This document shows positions 18,609 through 27,204 of a DNA stretch of 64,000 bases, piece by piece; position 1 is the first letter of the stretch, and the number at the start of each line of letters is the position of its first letter. The stretch is from an uncultured Flavobacteriaceae bacterium (GTDB lineage: Bacteria > Bacteroidota > Bacteroidia > Flavobacteriales > Flavobacteriaceae): the NCBI GenBank assembly GCA_947494825.1, contig CANLWN010000004.1, positions 62,001 through 126,000 on the forward strand. Reading direction: 5' to 3'. Below the pieces are notes generated by a model. It did no database searches and was not told the origin of the DNA. It saw nothing but the letters and a program-made list of their open reading frames with translations. Both the position numbers and the translations under genes were made by a program.

Positions 18609-19170
18609 CATGTGCCTTGGCAACCTCTTCCAGTTCACCGTACCAGGCTTTCCCAAACTTGCGGATCAGGGCGTCCTTCACAAATTTATAAATGGGCACC
18701 TTTAGGCTTGCTCCCAGATGGCAGGCGGGATCGCATATTTCCCATTTATGGTAGTTCACTGCGGTAAGTTGGGTGTATTCTTTTACCCGTACCGGATAGA
18801 GGTGGCAGGAAACCGGTTTTTTCCATCCTATAACTCCGTTGTTATACGCTTCCTCTATACCGCATTTGGCGGTGCCGTTTTCTGAAAAGACCACATAGGC
18901 ACACTCACTTCCATCTACCAGGGGAGTTTCCCACTCTCCGTCTTCGCCCTTGACAAAGGCTCCCTGGGCTTCAATGGCCGCTCTGCCCTCTTCCCTCAAA
19001 AAAGGCTTTACGTCCTGATAGATATCGATCAAAATCTGGGTCTCCCTGTCTTCCAGGGGAGCACCGGCCTCACCATCCACACAGCAAGCCCCTTTGCACG
19101 CACTTAGATTGCACACAAAATCCTGCTCCAAAATCTCCTCGGATAGTATGGTTTTTCCTAATTGAAACAT
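18598..19170 (-). CDS. DUF3109 family cysteine-rich protein
   Basis: 190 residues with conserved cysteines in the N-terminal FVCNLSACKGACCVDG block, then SECAYV, AKCGIEEAY, PVSCHLYPVR and WEICDPACHLG. The pattern is that of DUF3109, related to the YkgJ-type CxxxCxxC proteins thought to bind a metal or Fe-S cluster. No signal peptide, so cytoplasmic. The reaction is unknown. A TATCTTTG -7 element on the minus strand (19189-19196) lies 19 bases ahead of its ATG. Confidence 0.85.
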   Translation of the reverse strand: MFQLGKTILSEEILEQDFVCNLSACKGACCVDGEAGAPLEDRETQILIDIYQDVKPFLREEGRAAIEAQGAFVKGEDGEWETPLVDGSECAYVVFSENGTAKCGIEEAYNNGVIGWKKPVSCHLYPVRVKEYTQLTAVNYHKWEICDPACHLGASLKVPIYKFVKDALIRKFGKAWYGELEEVAKAHAKQ

Positions 19171-19188
19171 ATGCTATGTCAATGAGTG

Positions 19189-19196
19189 CAAAGATA
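19189..19196 (-). promoter_or_regulatory. Promoter -7 element for the DUF3109 gene
   Basis: Minus-strand TATCTTFG-type element: the plus strand reads CAAAGATA, giving TATCTTTG on the minus strand. It is 19 bases before the ATG. No clear TTG was seen at the -33 position, so this is a half-match. Confidence 0.4.
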
Positions 19197-19263
19197 CTTG
19201 ATCGGCTGCTAAACCGCAGGATTTATTTTCCATTTAAAACATCCAAAAACCCGCTTTATAACG

Positions 19264-19271
19264 TAAATTTG
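19264..19271 (+). promoter_or_regulatory. Promoter -7 element for marC
   Basis: TAAATTTG, 23 bases before the MarC ATG. No good -33 TTG was found. It shares a 124-bp divergent gap with the DUF3109 promoter. Confidence 0.4.
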
Positions 19272-19294
19272 CCGCGAAATTTAATACAAGTCGG

Positions 19295-19867
19295 ATGAGT
19301 TTCAATTTTAAGGAGATCGCCACGGCCAGTATGGTCCTTTTTGCCGTGATCGACATCTTGGGCAGTGTTCCCGTTATTATTGGTCTGCGCAACAAGGTAG
19401 GGCACATACAATCGGAAAAGGCCTCCATAGTGGCCGCTTTTATCATGGTGGCCTTTTTGTTCGTCGGGGAGCGTATTTTGAGTTTGATCGGTATCGATGT
19501 TAATTCCTTTGCCGTGGCTGGTGCTTTTATCATTTTCTTTTTGGCCATAGAAATGATCTTGGGAATATCGCTCTACAAGGACGACGCTCCTGAAAGTGCT
19601 TCTGTGGTTCCCATCGCCTTTCCCTTGATCGCAGGGGCCGGCACCCTTACCTCTATCCTTTCACTACGTGCCGAATATGCCGTACAAAACATCGTAGTGG
19701 CCATCATTGTGAATATTATTTTTGTGTATCTTGTACTTAAATCCTCCCGAAGAATCGGAAACCTGCTGGGCAGGAGTGGCCTCGGGGTCATTCGCAAGAT
19801 TTTTGGGGTCATTCTGCTGGCCATTGCCGTAAAGCTTTTTGCTACGAACATCAATCAACTCCTTTAG
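19295..19867 (+). CDS. MarC family integral membrane protein
   Basis: 190 residues and six hydrophobic segments, the length of MarC/YchE/YhgN proteins. Family blocks include VIDILGSVPVIIGLRN near the N-terminus, FPLIAGAGTLTSILSL in the middle and a C-terminal GVILLAIAVKLFATNI. MarC proteins were once tied to multiple antibiotic resistance, but that link was not upheld and their function is unknown. A 67-codon membrane protein follows after 30 bases and may be cotranscribed. Confidence 0.9.
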   Translation: MSFNFKEIATASMVLFAVIDILGSVPVIIGLRNKVGHIQSEKASIVAAFIMVAFLFVGERILSLIGIDVNSFAVAGAFIIFFLAIEMILGISLYKDDAPESASVVPIAFPLIAGAGTLTSILSLRAEYAVQNIVVAIIVNIIFVYLVLKSSRRIGNLLGRSGLGVIRKIFGVILLAIAVKLFATNINQLL

Positions 19868-19897
19868 GCTTTTGGACCAAAATATAAAGTTGCTGTT

Positions 19898-20101
19898 ATG
19901 AACAAAACACTTTCTATACTTCTTGTACTCTTTGCGCTGGGGCTTATTGCGTATAACGTGACCTTGGTCGATTTTGAAAACCCCCTTCAGGGCGATAGCA
20001 TCATAGCCATTATTGGGATATTGGCCTCACTTTGCGCCATTGTGTTGCTGCTCATTTTCATTGCTTCCAAGAAAATTCAGAAAAAAGTGGACGAGGATTA
20101 G
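19898..20101 (+). CDS. Small two-helix membrane protein
   Basis: 67 residues with two hydrophobic helices (SILLVLFALGLIAYNVTL and IIAIIGILASLCAIVLLLIF) and a lysine-rich cytoplasmic tail. No named family recognised, although similar small proteins are frequent beside housekeeping genes in flavobacteria. It follows marC and overlaps the convergent protease gene by four bases. Confidence 0.7.
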   Translation: MNKTLSILLVLFALGLIAYNVTLVDFENPLQGDSIIAIIGILASLCAIVLLLIFIASKKIQKKVDED

Positions 20102-21723
20102 TTTTTCGCCTCGATCCGTTCGGCCTCCTGTTGGTTAACCGTAGGTCTGTCCAGGGCAATAACTTTCTGGAGCATAACATCTCCAGTACCTATAATCTGG
20201 GCATGGGTGTTTGGTGAGAACAACTGTTCTGCCAACACGGCCTTAAGATACAGTTTTATCTTATCCTCCATGGCGTAATAATCCATTTTCAATTTTCTGG
20301 CGATGAAATAGTCCACAAAGGACTCGAACAGGATATCGTCTACTTTGAAATTCTCGATAAATTCTCGCTGGGTATATCCGTCATAACGGGTACGGTCCTC
20401 TTCGAGATGGTCAAATATAAAACGTGCAAGGTACCCTCGGCTCTCCATGCTTTCCACGGCCTCTTCCTCATTGGTGCCAATGGGAACAAAAACGTCGGGG
20501 ATAATGCCGCCACCGCCATAGACCACCTTTCCCTTTGGGGTGGTAAATTTTAGGGAGTCGGCCACTTTTATGCTATCTACCGAAATCAGTTCCCCACTGT
20601 GGTACCGATCTGTAAATTTCTGATAATAATCCTTGCTCCCATTTTTATATGTTTTTTGGATGGAGCGTCCGGTAGGGGTATAATATCTTGAAACCGTAAG
20701 CCGTACCGCGGAACCATCGCCCAGTTCCATCTCGCGCTGTACCAATCCCTTTCCAAAGGAACGTCTTCCCACTATAGTACCTATGTCATTGTCCTGCAAC
20801 GCCCCGGCAATGATCTCGCTGGCTGAGGCCGATCGCTCATTGATCAGCACATAGATGGGCTTATCCTCAAAACTGCCTTTGTCCGTTGCATAGATCTTCT
20901 CTATTTTTCCCTTCTTGTTCTTGGTAAACAAAATGAGTTTGCCCTCCTTCAAGAATTCGTCGCACATTTGCTCGGCTATACCCAAATAACCTCCCGGATT
21001 ATCCCGTAGGTCCAGGGCCAATTTCTTTGCCCCTTGCCGCTGTAGGCTCCTCAGGGCCGCCTTAAACTCCTTGTAGGTAGTCTCTGCAAAACGGTTTACC
21101 TTTATATATCCCATTTCGGGGGTAAGCATATAATGGGCCTCCACGCTTTTAAGCGGAATACGGTCTCGTCTTACCGTTACCGTGAACAGTTTGTTTTCCT
21201 CTTTGCGGAACACCTTGAGTTTTACGGGGGTACCCTCTTTTCCCTTAAGCTTGTCCACGATGACCTCATCTGGCAATCTTTTTCCGTAAAGGGTATCCTT
21301 ATTGGCCATCAGAATGCGGTCTCCCGGTTGGATGCCTTTGAGAAAACTAGGGCCATTCTCAATAGTGCGTATTACGGCAATGGTATCGCGATATTTGTAA
21401 AAACTGATGCCGATGCCTACGAAGTCCCCTTTCATGTTCTCCGAAACCCGGTTCATTTCCTTTTTCGAAATATAGACCGAATGCGGGTCCAACTTGTCCA
21501 AAATATTATTCACCGTAACATCTACAATGCTATCGGTATCTATTTCGTCCACATATTCATAATCGATATAATCGATAAGTCGGTTAAGCTTGTCCTTTTT
21601 GGAGTTGGTGGTGAACAATTTTTCCGGCGAATCGTTAAAATGTAGCTTGCCCCCAATAAAGATTCCTAGGGCCAATGCCAAGGCAATAACGGTGGGCCAG
21701 ATATAGCTGTATATTCTTTTCAT
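20098..21723 (-). CDS. Carboxyl-terminal processing protease, S41 family
   Basis: 541 residues. An N-terminal membrane anchor or signal (YIWPTVIALALALGIFIGG), then a helical region, a PDZ domain with GIGISFYKYRD and GDRILMANKD, and the S41 core with the catalytic Ser in RSASASEIIAGALQD and Lys in RRSFGKGLVQ. It cleaves C-terminal tails of envelope proteins. It is last in a minus-strand set after the dCMP deaminase (13 bases). The long C-terminal part beyond the core (from about residue 400) is common in Bacteroidota members. Confidence 0.94.
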   Translation of the reverse strand: MKRIYSYIWPTVIALALALGIFIGGKLHFNDSPEKLFTTNSKKDKLNRLIDYIDYEYVDEIDTDSIVDVTVNNILDKLDPHSVYISKKEMNRVSENMKGDFVGIGISFYKYRDTIAVIRTIENGPSFLKGIQPGDRILMANKDTLYGKRLPDEVIVDKLKGKEGTPVKLKVFRKEENKLFTVTVRRDRIPLKSVEAHYMLTPEMGYIKVNRFAETTYKEFKAALRSLQRQGAKKLALDLRDNPGGYLGIAEQMCDEFLKEGKLILFTKNKKGKIEKIYATDKGSFEDKPIYVLINERSASASEIIAGALQDNDIGTIVGRRSFGKGLVQREMELGDGSAVRLTVSRYYTPTGRSIQKTYKNGSKDYYQKFTDRYHSGELISVDSIKVADSLKFTTPKGKVVYGGGGIIPDVFVPIGTNEEEAVESMESRGYLARFIFDHLEEDRTRYDGYTQREFIENFKVDDILFESFVDYFIARKLKMDYYAMEDKIKLYLKAVLAEQLFSPNTHAQIIGTGDVMLQKVIALDRPTVNQQEAERIEAKN

Positions 21724-21736
21724 AAATGGGGCATTA

Positions 21737-22174
21737 TTAAAAAAACTGCTCCTGCAAGGGCATATGGGTTACGGAAATACCTGCCTTTTCCAAGAAGTTC
21801 AGTCCTGAATTATCCTTGTACGCTCGCTGATATACCACACGTTTTATGCCAGATTGATGAATTAGTTTGCTGCATTCCCTGCATGGGGACAAGGTAATGT
21901 ACAAGGTGGCCCCTTCACAGGACTGGGTAGAGGAGGCTACCTTGGAGATTGCATTGGCCTCGGCGTGAAGCACATACCACTTGGTGTATCCTTCATCGTC
22001 TTCGCAAATATTCTCGAACCCCGTGGGCGTGCCGTTGTACCCATCGGAAATGATCATGCGGTCCCTTACGATAATAGCCCCTACTTGCTTGCGCTTGCAA
22101 TAGGATAGTTTTCCCCACTCCTGGGCCATCCGCAAATAGGCTTGGTCGTACTTCTGCTGTTTACTTTCCTTCAT
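21737..22174 (-). CDS. Deoxycytidylate (dCMP) deaminase
   Basis: 145 residues from ATG 22174; an earlier in-frame ATG at 22192 adds six residues with no family support. Zinc site: His in LHAEANAI with the catalytic Glu, and two Cys in SPCRECSKLI. The YNGTPTGFENIC block is specific for dCMP-type over cytidine deaminases. It makes dUMP for thymidylate synthesis, in line with the nucleotide metabolism genes elsewhere in the window. Situated between HupE and the S41 protease on the same strand. Confidence 0.93.
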   Translation of the reverse strand: MKESKQQKYDQAYLRMAQEWGKLSYCKRKQVGAIIVRDRMIISDGYNGTPTGFENICEDDEGYTKWYVLHAEANAISKVASSTQSCEGATLYITLSPCRECSKLIHQSGIKRVVYQRAYKDNSGLNFLEKAGISVTHMPLQEQFF

Positions 22175-22250
22175 CCACAATTGGCAAACCACTAAGATAC
22201 CCGCTTTGTAAAATTCCTACAACCCTAAACGGTTAATTTTTAGTGAAATT

Positions 22251-22835
22251 CTATAAAGGGAACGTACTAACCATCATTGGTATTGTCATAATCATGACAA
22301 TTATGGAGAAGAGCACGATAAAGACGGCCTGTTTCACCTTTACAATTGACTGTAGCACGTAAGCCAGCGCCAAAATCAAAAGAATGATCAGCACCTGTGA
22401 AAGTTCTATTCCAGTAGCAAATCCCAGCAGGGGCAAACCCTTGTTTTCCTCCTCTGCCATCAACATCTTGAAATAGTTGGAAAACCCAAAACCGTGGATC
22501 AATCCAAAAAAAGCGGTGGCCCAAAGATGAACACCCGCCTTCCCGACCTTTGTTCCCCTCTTCACATAAAATAGATTGAACAGGGCCGTGAGGAAAATGG
22601 TCACCGGAATGAGAAACTCTATCCAGTTCACCGCAACGGTTACAGTTTCGTACACCGATAGGGCCAAGGACAGGCAATGTGCCACGGTAAAAACGGTAGC
22701 CAGAATGACCACCTTTTTCCATTCCCTAAAGGTAAATGGAAGGGCCAGGGCCGCCAAAAATAAAATATGATCGTAAGCGCTAAAATCCAGTACATGATCC
22801 AAGCCCAACTCAATGTAAAACCAAAATTCCTGCAT
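22251..22835 (-). CDS. HupE/UreJ family membrane protein
   Basis: 194 residues with about six membrane helices. Family His/Asp motifs are present: GLDHVLDFSAYDH near the N-terminus, VFTVAHCLSLAL and GLIHGFGFSNYF. HupE/UreJ proteins are metal (nickel or cobalt) permeases or accessory proteins in hydrogenase and urease loci, but in flavobacteria they usually stand alone as here, so the transported ion is uncertain. Between the DjlA-like gene and the dCMP deaminase on the same strand. Confidence 0.88.
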   Translation of the reverse strand: MQEFWFYIELGLDHVLDFSAYDHILFLAALALPFTFREWKKVVILATVFTVAHCLSLALSVYETVTVAVNWIEFLIPVTIFLTALFNLFYVKRGTKVGKAGVHLWATAFFGLIHGFGFSNYFKMLMAEEENKGLPLLGFATGIELSQVLIILLILALAYVLQSIVKVKQAVFIVLFSIIVMIMTIPMMVSTFPL

Positions 22836-22874
22836 GTCTAATCGTTTATATTGTCTAATATAGGAGCGCTTTCC

Positions 22875-23612
22875 TTAGAGCCCTCTTTCATTTTGGATTT
22901 TCTCGTAGGCCTTCTGCACCTGCTTAAACTTTTCCTCGGCCCCTCTCTTTATTGCCTCATTTTCCGTATTTACCCTATCCGGATGGTATTTCTTCGCCAT
23001 GGTACGATAGGCTTTCTTTACTTCATCATCAGAGGCCGATTTTTGAATTTCCAAAATCTTATAGGCAGTATCCGCAGACTTGATGAACATGGCCTTGATA
23101 CTTTCAAAGTCGCTCCGCCCGACCCTTAAAAAGCCGGCTATTTCCCATATTTTATCTATTTCCGGCGTGCTTACCTGACCATCTGCCTGGGCTATTCCAA
23201 ACAAAAAATGCAAGAGCTGCAACCGAACTTCATATCGGGTACGTTGGTTGAGATAGGTGCAAATGCGCTGGGCGGACACCTCCCGATTTTTAATTACCTC
23301 ATTAAAGGTTCTAAAAATGGCATTGGCCCTTTCCTTCCCATAGGTGCTTAGGAAATACTGCCGCACATAATCGAGTTCGCGCTGGCTTACCTGGCCATCT
23401 GCCTTTATAACGATGGAACATAAGGACAACAGATTAAGCTCAAAATCGGCCGGGGACACCTTCTGCCGGGTAATATCCTGAAAAACGCTACCGCCTCTGC
23501 CCCGAGAGCCCCCGCTCAGATTGTCGATAAAGCTTCCCACCAAAAAGCCCAAAATAGCTCCAGGAAACCTAAAAAACATATATCCCAGGATGGCCGCAAA
23601 CCATTTAATCAT
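22875..23612 (-). CDS. DjlA-like membrane-anchored DnaJ/TerB co-chaperone
   Basis: 245 residues: an N-terminal membrane segment rich in Gly ([17 protein letters not shown]), a TerB-like helical domain (two similar halves with [10 protein letters not shown] and [10 protein letters not shown]), and a C-terminal J domain with the HPD triad in KKYHPDRV. This is the DjlA architecture: a J protein at the inner membrane that activates DnaK. First gene of a minus-strand group; a TATCTTTG element lies 33 bases before its ATG. Confidence 0.92.
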   Translation of the reverse strand: MIKWFAAILGYMFFRFPGAILGFLVGSFIDNLSGGSRGRGGSVFQDITRQKVSPADFELNLLSLCSIVIKADGQVSQRELDYVRQYFLSTYGKERANAIFRTFNEVIKNREVSAQRICTYLNQRTRYEVRLQLLHFLFGIAQADGQVSTPEIDKIWEIAGFLRVGRSDFESIKAMFIKSADTAYKILEIQKSASDDEVKKAYRTMAKKYHPDRVNTENEAIKRGAEEKFKQVQKAYEKIQNERGL

Positions 23613-23644
23613 ACCTCCGATGCATTTTTTGATTCTTTGCCCGC

Positions 23645-23652
23645 CAAAGATA
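23645..23652 (-). promoter_or_regulatory. Promoter -7 element for the DjlA-like gene
   Basis: Plus strand CAAAGATA, i.e. TATCTTTG on the minus strand, 33 bases before the ATG. The -33 element is not clear. Confidence 0.4.
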
Positions 23653-23720
23653 TGATTTTAGGCAAGAAAAGAAGGGCCAACGAAAAGTTAAGGCCTATAA
23701 TAAAAATGCGACAAATTAGT

Positions 23721-23728
23721 TACCTTTG
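23721..23728 (+). promoter_or_regulatory. Promoter -7 element for the bacilliredoxin gene
   Basis: TACCTTTG, an exact TAnnTTTG match, 29 bases before the ATG at 23758. No strong TTG at the -33 position. Confidence 0.45.
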
Positions 23729-23757
23729 TACAATATTCAAAAAATAAAAGATAGACT

Positions 23758-24168
23758 ATGTATCCTGCGGAATTGGTAAAACCTATGAGAGAGGACTTGG
23801 CATCTGCCGGGTTTGAAGAATTATATACGGCCGAAACGGTCGAAAAAGCGATCAACCAAGAGGGAACTACCCTGGTGGTGGTAAACTCCGTTTGCGGTTG
23901 TGCCGCGGCCAACGCACGGCCTGCGGCAAAACTCAGCCTACAAAATGACAAAAGGCCGGAGCATTTAGTAACCGTGTTTGCGGGAGTGGATACGGAGGCC
24001 GTGGATGCGGCAAGGAACCTAATGGTTCCGTTTCCGCCCTCGTCCCCTAGTATGGCCCTCTTTAAGAACGGTGAGTTGGTGCACATGATAGAACGGCATC
24101 ATATCGAGGGAAGGCCTGCTGAGATGATCGCGGAGAACCTTACAGAGGCCTACAACGAGTTCTGTTAA
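23758..24168 (+). CDS. Bacilliredoxin (BrxA/BrxB, YphP/YqiW family)
   Basis: 136 residues with the family redox motif Cys-Gly-Cys in VNSVCGCAAANARPA and the conserved VFAGVDTEAVDAAR and PFPPSSPSMALFKNGE. Bacilliredoxins remove low-molecular-weight thiols from proteins in Firmicutes; Bacteroidota homologues are common and their thiol partner differs. A single-gene unit with its own -7 element and terminator. Confidence 0.93.
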   Translation: MYPAELVKPMREDLASAGFEELYTAETVEKAINQEGTTLVVVNSVCGCAAANARPAAKLSLQNDKRPEHLVTVFAGVDTEAVDAARNLMVPFPPSSPSMALFKNGELVHMIERHHIEGRPAEMIAENLTEAYNEFC

Positions 24169-24203
24169 GGGCCAACAGAAGAAAACGTAAAAGATTATTC
24201 TGG

Positions 24204-24229
24204 AAAACCGTTCCGTTAGGGGCGGTTTT
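24204..24229 (+). terminator. Intrinsic terminator of the bacilliredoxin gene
   Basis: Stem AAAACCG / CGGTTTT with a 12-base loop, followed by T-rich sequence (TTATTTTTG), 36 bases after the stop codon. Confidence 0.65.
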
Positions 24230-24242
24230 TTATTTTTGTAGC

Positions 24243-24980
24243 ATGCGAAAACTTTTGGCCTACCCACTTACCCTGCTCTATTTTATCTTCTTCGGGATGG
24301 TCTTGGTTCTATTTCATCCCATACAATGGATCTGCTTCAATCTTTTTGGGTACGAAGCGCATAAGCGAAGTGTAAGTATCCTTAACTGGTTCCTTATGCG
24401 GTGTACCCATATCCTGGGTACGCGCTACACCTTTCAAAATCCCCATAAAATTCCCAGCGACAGGCCGTTGATCATTGTGGTGAACCATCAGAGCATGAAT
24501 GATATTCCGCCCTTGATCTGGTATATGCGGGCGCACCATCCCAAGTTTATCAGCAAGATAGAATTGGGCAAAGGTATTCCAAGCGTCTCTTACAACCTAC
24601 GGCACGGGGGTTCGGCCCTGATCGACAGAAAGGATAGCAGACAAGCCTTGATCGAAATCTCCAAACTGGGAAAATACATTGAGAAAAATACCCGTAGTGC
24701 GGTTATTTTTCCCGAAGGGACCCGAAGTAGGGACGGGCATCCCAAAAAGTTTCAGACCACAGGCTTAAAGGTACTGATGAAACAGGCTCCCTCTGCGCTT
24801 CTGGTACCCATTAGCATTAACAATTCCTGGAAGATGTTGCAATACGGCAAATTTCCCTATGGCATTGGGTCCCATTTGCACTTTAAGGTACATCCCCCCC
24901 TGGAAAACGAAGGAGATCCGGATGCATTGATCTCGCAGGTAGAGCAACAAATAACCAACGGCGTAACCTCTTTTAAATGA
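24243..24980 (+). CDS. plsC: 1-acyl-sn-glycerol-3-phosphate acyltransferase
   Basis: 245 residues with an N-terminal membrane helix. The catalytic H(x4)D block is NHQSMNDIP; the phosphate-binding block is FPEGTRSRDG; later PISINNSW. This is the PlsC/LPLAT set of motifs in order, so it makes phosphatidic acid in the inner membrane. The next gene overlaps by 4 bases (ATGA), so the HD hydrolase is translationally coupled. Confidence 0.92.
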   Translation: MRKLLAYPLTLLYFIFFGMVLVLFHPIQWICFNLFGYEAHKRSVSILNWFLMRCTHILGTRYTFQNPHKIPSDRPLIIVVNHQSMNDIPPLIWYMRAHHPKFISKIELGKGIPSVSYNLRHGGSALIDRKDSRQALIEISKLGKYIEKNTRSAVIFPEGTRSRDGHPKKFQTTGLKVLMKQAPSALLVPISINNSWKMLQYGKFPYGIGSHLHFKVHPPLENEGDPDALISQVEQQITNGVTSFK

Positions 24981-25651
24981 CCAATACCGAAATTGTTGAA
25001 CAGACCATTGCTTTTGTCAAGGAAACGCTACAAGGCGCCGAAGGTGGTCATGATTGGTTCCATATTGAGCGTGTGTTCAAAAACACCATCCTCATTGCGA
25101 AAGACGAAAAAGTAGATATCCTAGTGGTAAGTCTGGGTGCTCTGTTGCACGATATCGCGGATGCCAAATTCCACGATGGCGACGAAAGCATAGGTCCCCA
25201 AATGGCCCGGACCTTTTTACATTCCCTGAAAATAGATTCCAAGGTCATTGCCCATGTGGTAAGGATCATTGAGAACATTTCTTTTAAATCCAGTTTAAGA
25301 AGCGAAAAATCCAAGGCCAACAATGCCGCTTTTTCTTCCATGGAATTACAGGTAGTACAGGATGCCGACCGCCTAGATGCGATCGGTGCCATTGGTATCG
25401 CGAGGGCCTTCAACTACGGAGGGTTCAAAAATAGGGAATTGTACAATCCCGAAATCCCATACCGTGCCGGGATGACCAAGGCAGCGTACAAGAAATCCAA
25501 CTCGCCCACCATCAATCACTTTTACGAGAAACTCCTTTTGCTCAAGGATTTGATGAACACGGAAACCGGCAAAAAAATTGCCGAGGAACGGCATCAATTT
25601 ATGCTCCATTACCTAAAACAGTTTTATAGCGAATGGGACGGTACCGCCTAG
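24977..25651 (+). CDS. HD domain phosphohydrolase
   Basis: 224 residues, with metal ligands of an HD domain in order: His in HDWFHIERV, His-Asp in ALLHDIADAKFHD, and Asp in VVQDADRLDAIGAIG. This layout matches the YedJ-type uncharacterised HD hydrolases that act on phosphate esters or nucleotides. Coupled to plsC by a four-base overlap; whether the two work in one pathway is unknown. Confidence 0.9.
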   Translation: MTNTEIVEQTIAFVKETLQGAEGGHDWFHIERVFKNTILIAKDEKVDILVVSLGALLHDIADAKFHDGDESIGPQMARTFLHSLKIDSKVIAHVVRIIENISFKSSLRSEKSKANNAAFSSMELQVVQDADRLDAIGAIGIARAFNYGGFKNRELYNPEIPYRAGMTKAAYKKSNSPTINHFYEKLLLLKDLMNTETGKKIAEERHQFMLHYLKQFYSEWDGTA

Positions 25652-25751
25652 TCTTGGGCCCAGCATAGGCACGTCCTTGCTTCGATAAGATCTGTATTTT
25701 CCCTCCTCGTTTTTTTTGTATCTTCATGCCTCATTCCTCAAACGAGCCAAG

Positions 25752-27176
25752 ATGAAAAGAAGAAAATTTATCAGAAATGTAGCGGCTTCTTCCGCTGCTT
25801 TCTCCATTGTACCCAGTTATGTATTGGGCAAAACCCATGTTCCCCCCAGCGATACGCTCTATATTGCGGCTTTTGGCGTCGGGGGGCGCGGTGCAGGGGT
25901 CATTCGCGATCTTACCCAAACGGGCAAGGTGAAGTTTGTCGCCTTTTGTGACGTGGACGAACGTATGGTACAGGCAAGCATGGAGCTGCACCCCGGCACC
26001 AAGATGTACAAGGATTTTAGAAAGGTGTACAAAAGGCATTTAAAGGAAATAGACGCGGTTATGGTGGCCACACCGGACCACACGCACGCCACCATTGCGC
26101 TTCCCTTTATGCGTGCCAAAAAGCACGCCTATGTGGAAAAACCCTTAACCCATAATATTTATGAGGCGCGCCTTATGACCCAGGTAGCCAAGGAAAATGG
26201 TATCGTTACGCAAATGGGCAACCAAGGCGCATCCAGTGATGGTAGCCGGCAGGCAAAGGAATGGATCAATTCTGGTGTTATCGGCAAGGTTGAGCGGGTA
26301 GACTGCTGGACCAACCGACCGGTATGGCCGCAGGGGGTACCGGTACCCAGCACTGCAGAGGCCGTGCCCAAGGGATTGGATTGGGACCTTTGGTTGGGAC
26401 CTGCCGCCAAAAGAGATTATAACTCGGCCTATTTGCCCTTCAAATGGCGCGGTTGGTGGGATTTTGGAACCGGGGCCCTGGGCGATATGGGCTGTCATAT
26501 AATGGAGACGCCCTTTGGCGTACTGGATCTTGGATACCCTACCGAAGCGGAAGCAAGTTGTACCACAAACTGGGTGGGCGACTTTAGGGAAGCCGACTAC
26601 AATGCCTCCTGCCCGCCTTCATCGATCGTGCGTTTAAAGTTTAACACGGAGGCCCATGGCGATATCGCCCTGAATTGGTACGATGGGGGCATTGTTCCCG
26701 ACCTGCCGGATGAATTAAAGGACGATGAAAGAATAGGCGATAGCGGAGGTGGGTCTATTTTTTACGGTACCAAGGGAATCCTGGTGTGCGATACCTATTC
26801 ACGTAATGCCAGATTGCTCCCTTCCGAGACCATGACGCTTTTCAATCCGCCAACGCCCCATTTGCCCAGAATAGTCGGGGATACCGGAGGGCACCAGAAC
26901 AATTGGGTGGAAGGTTGCCTGAACGGGACCGTTACCTCTTCGGATTTTGCCAAAGCAGGGCCCTTAACGGAGGCTGTGCTTATGGGTAATTTGGCCATAA
27001 AAGCATATCAGTATAAAACCCTCAAAGAGGGAAAACAACTTGGCGATTGGGACCCCTATAACTATCCTGGAAGAAGGAAGCTTCTTTGGGATGGTCAAAA
27101 TATGAAGGTGACCAACTACGACAAGGCCAATGAATGGGTGAAACGGGAATACCGAAAAGGTTGGGAACTGAAATAG
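25752..27176 (+). CDS. TAT-exported Gfo/Idh/MocA family oxidoreductase
   Basis: 474 residues from ATG 25752; the longer frame from 25716 adds 12 residues ahead of the signal. The signal is twin-arginine (MKRRKFIRNVAASSAAF). The Rossmann motif is GVGGRGAGVIRDL and the dehydrogenase motif is EKPLTHNIYEARLM. Exported, cofactor-loaded members of this family in Bacteroidota act on glycans or sugars in the periplasm, for example NAD-dependent glycosidases and epimerases. It stands alone, about 16 kb from the sugar locus, so its substrate may be different. Confidence 0.9.
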   Translation: MKRRKFIRNVAASSAAFSIVPSYVLGKTHVPPSDTLYIAAFGVGGRGAGVIRDLTQTGKVKFVAFCDVDERMVQASMELHPGTKMYKDFRKVYKRHLKEIDAVMVATPDHTHATIALPFMRAKKHAYVEKPLTHNIYEARLMTQVAKENGIVTQMGNQGASSDGSRQAKEWINSGVIGKVERVDCWTNRPVWPQGVPVPSTAEAVPKGLDWDLWLGPAAKRDYNSAYLPFKWRGWWDFGTGALGDMGCHIMETPFGVLDLGYPTEAEASCTTNWVGDFREADYNASCPPSSIVRLKFNTEAHGDIALNWYDGGIVPDLPDELKDDERIGDSGGGSIFYGTKGILVCDTYSRNARLLPSETMTLFNPPTPHLPRIVGDTGGHQNNWVEGCLNGTVTSSDFAKAGPLTEAVLMGNLAIKAYQYKTLKEGKQLGDWDPYNYPGRRKLLWDGQNMKVTNYDKANEWVKREYRKGWELK

Positions 27177-27204
27177 TAGGTTTACGGACCCTGTTTCAAC
27201 GCTG

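Noticed and set aside
24231-24238. TATTTTTG as a promoter -7 element for plsC
   Set aside because: It would place the transcription start on the ATG at 24243; more likely part of the T run of the bacilliredoxin terminator.
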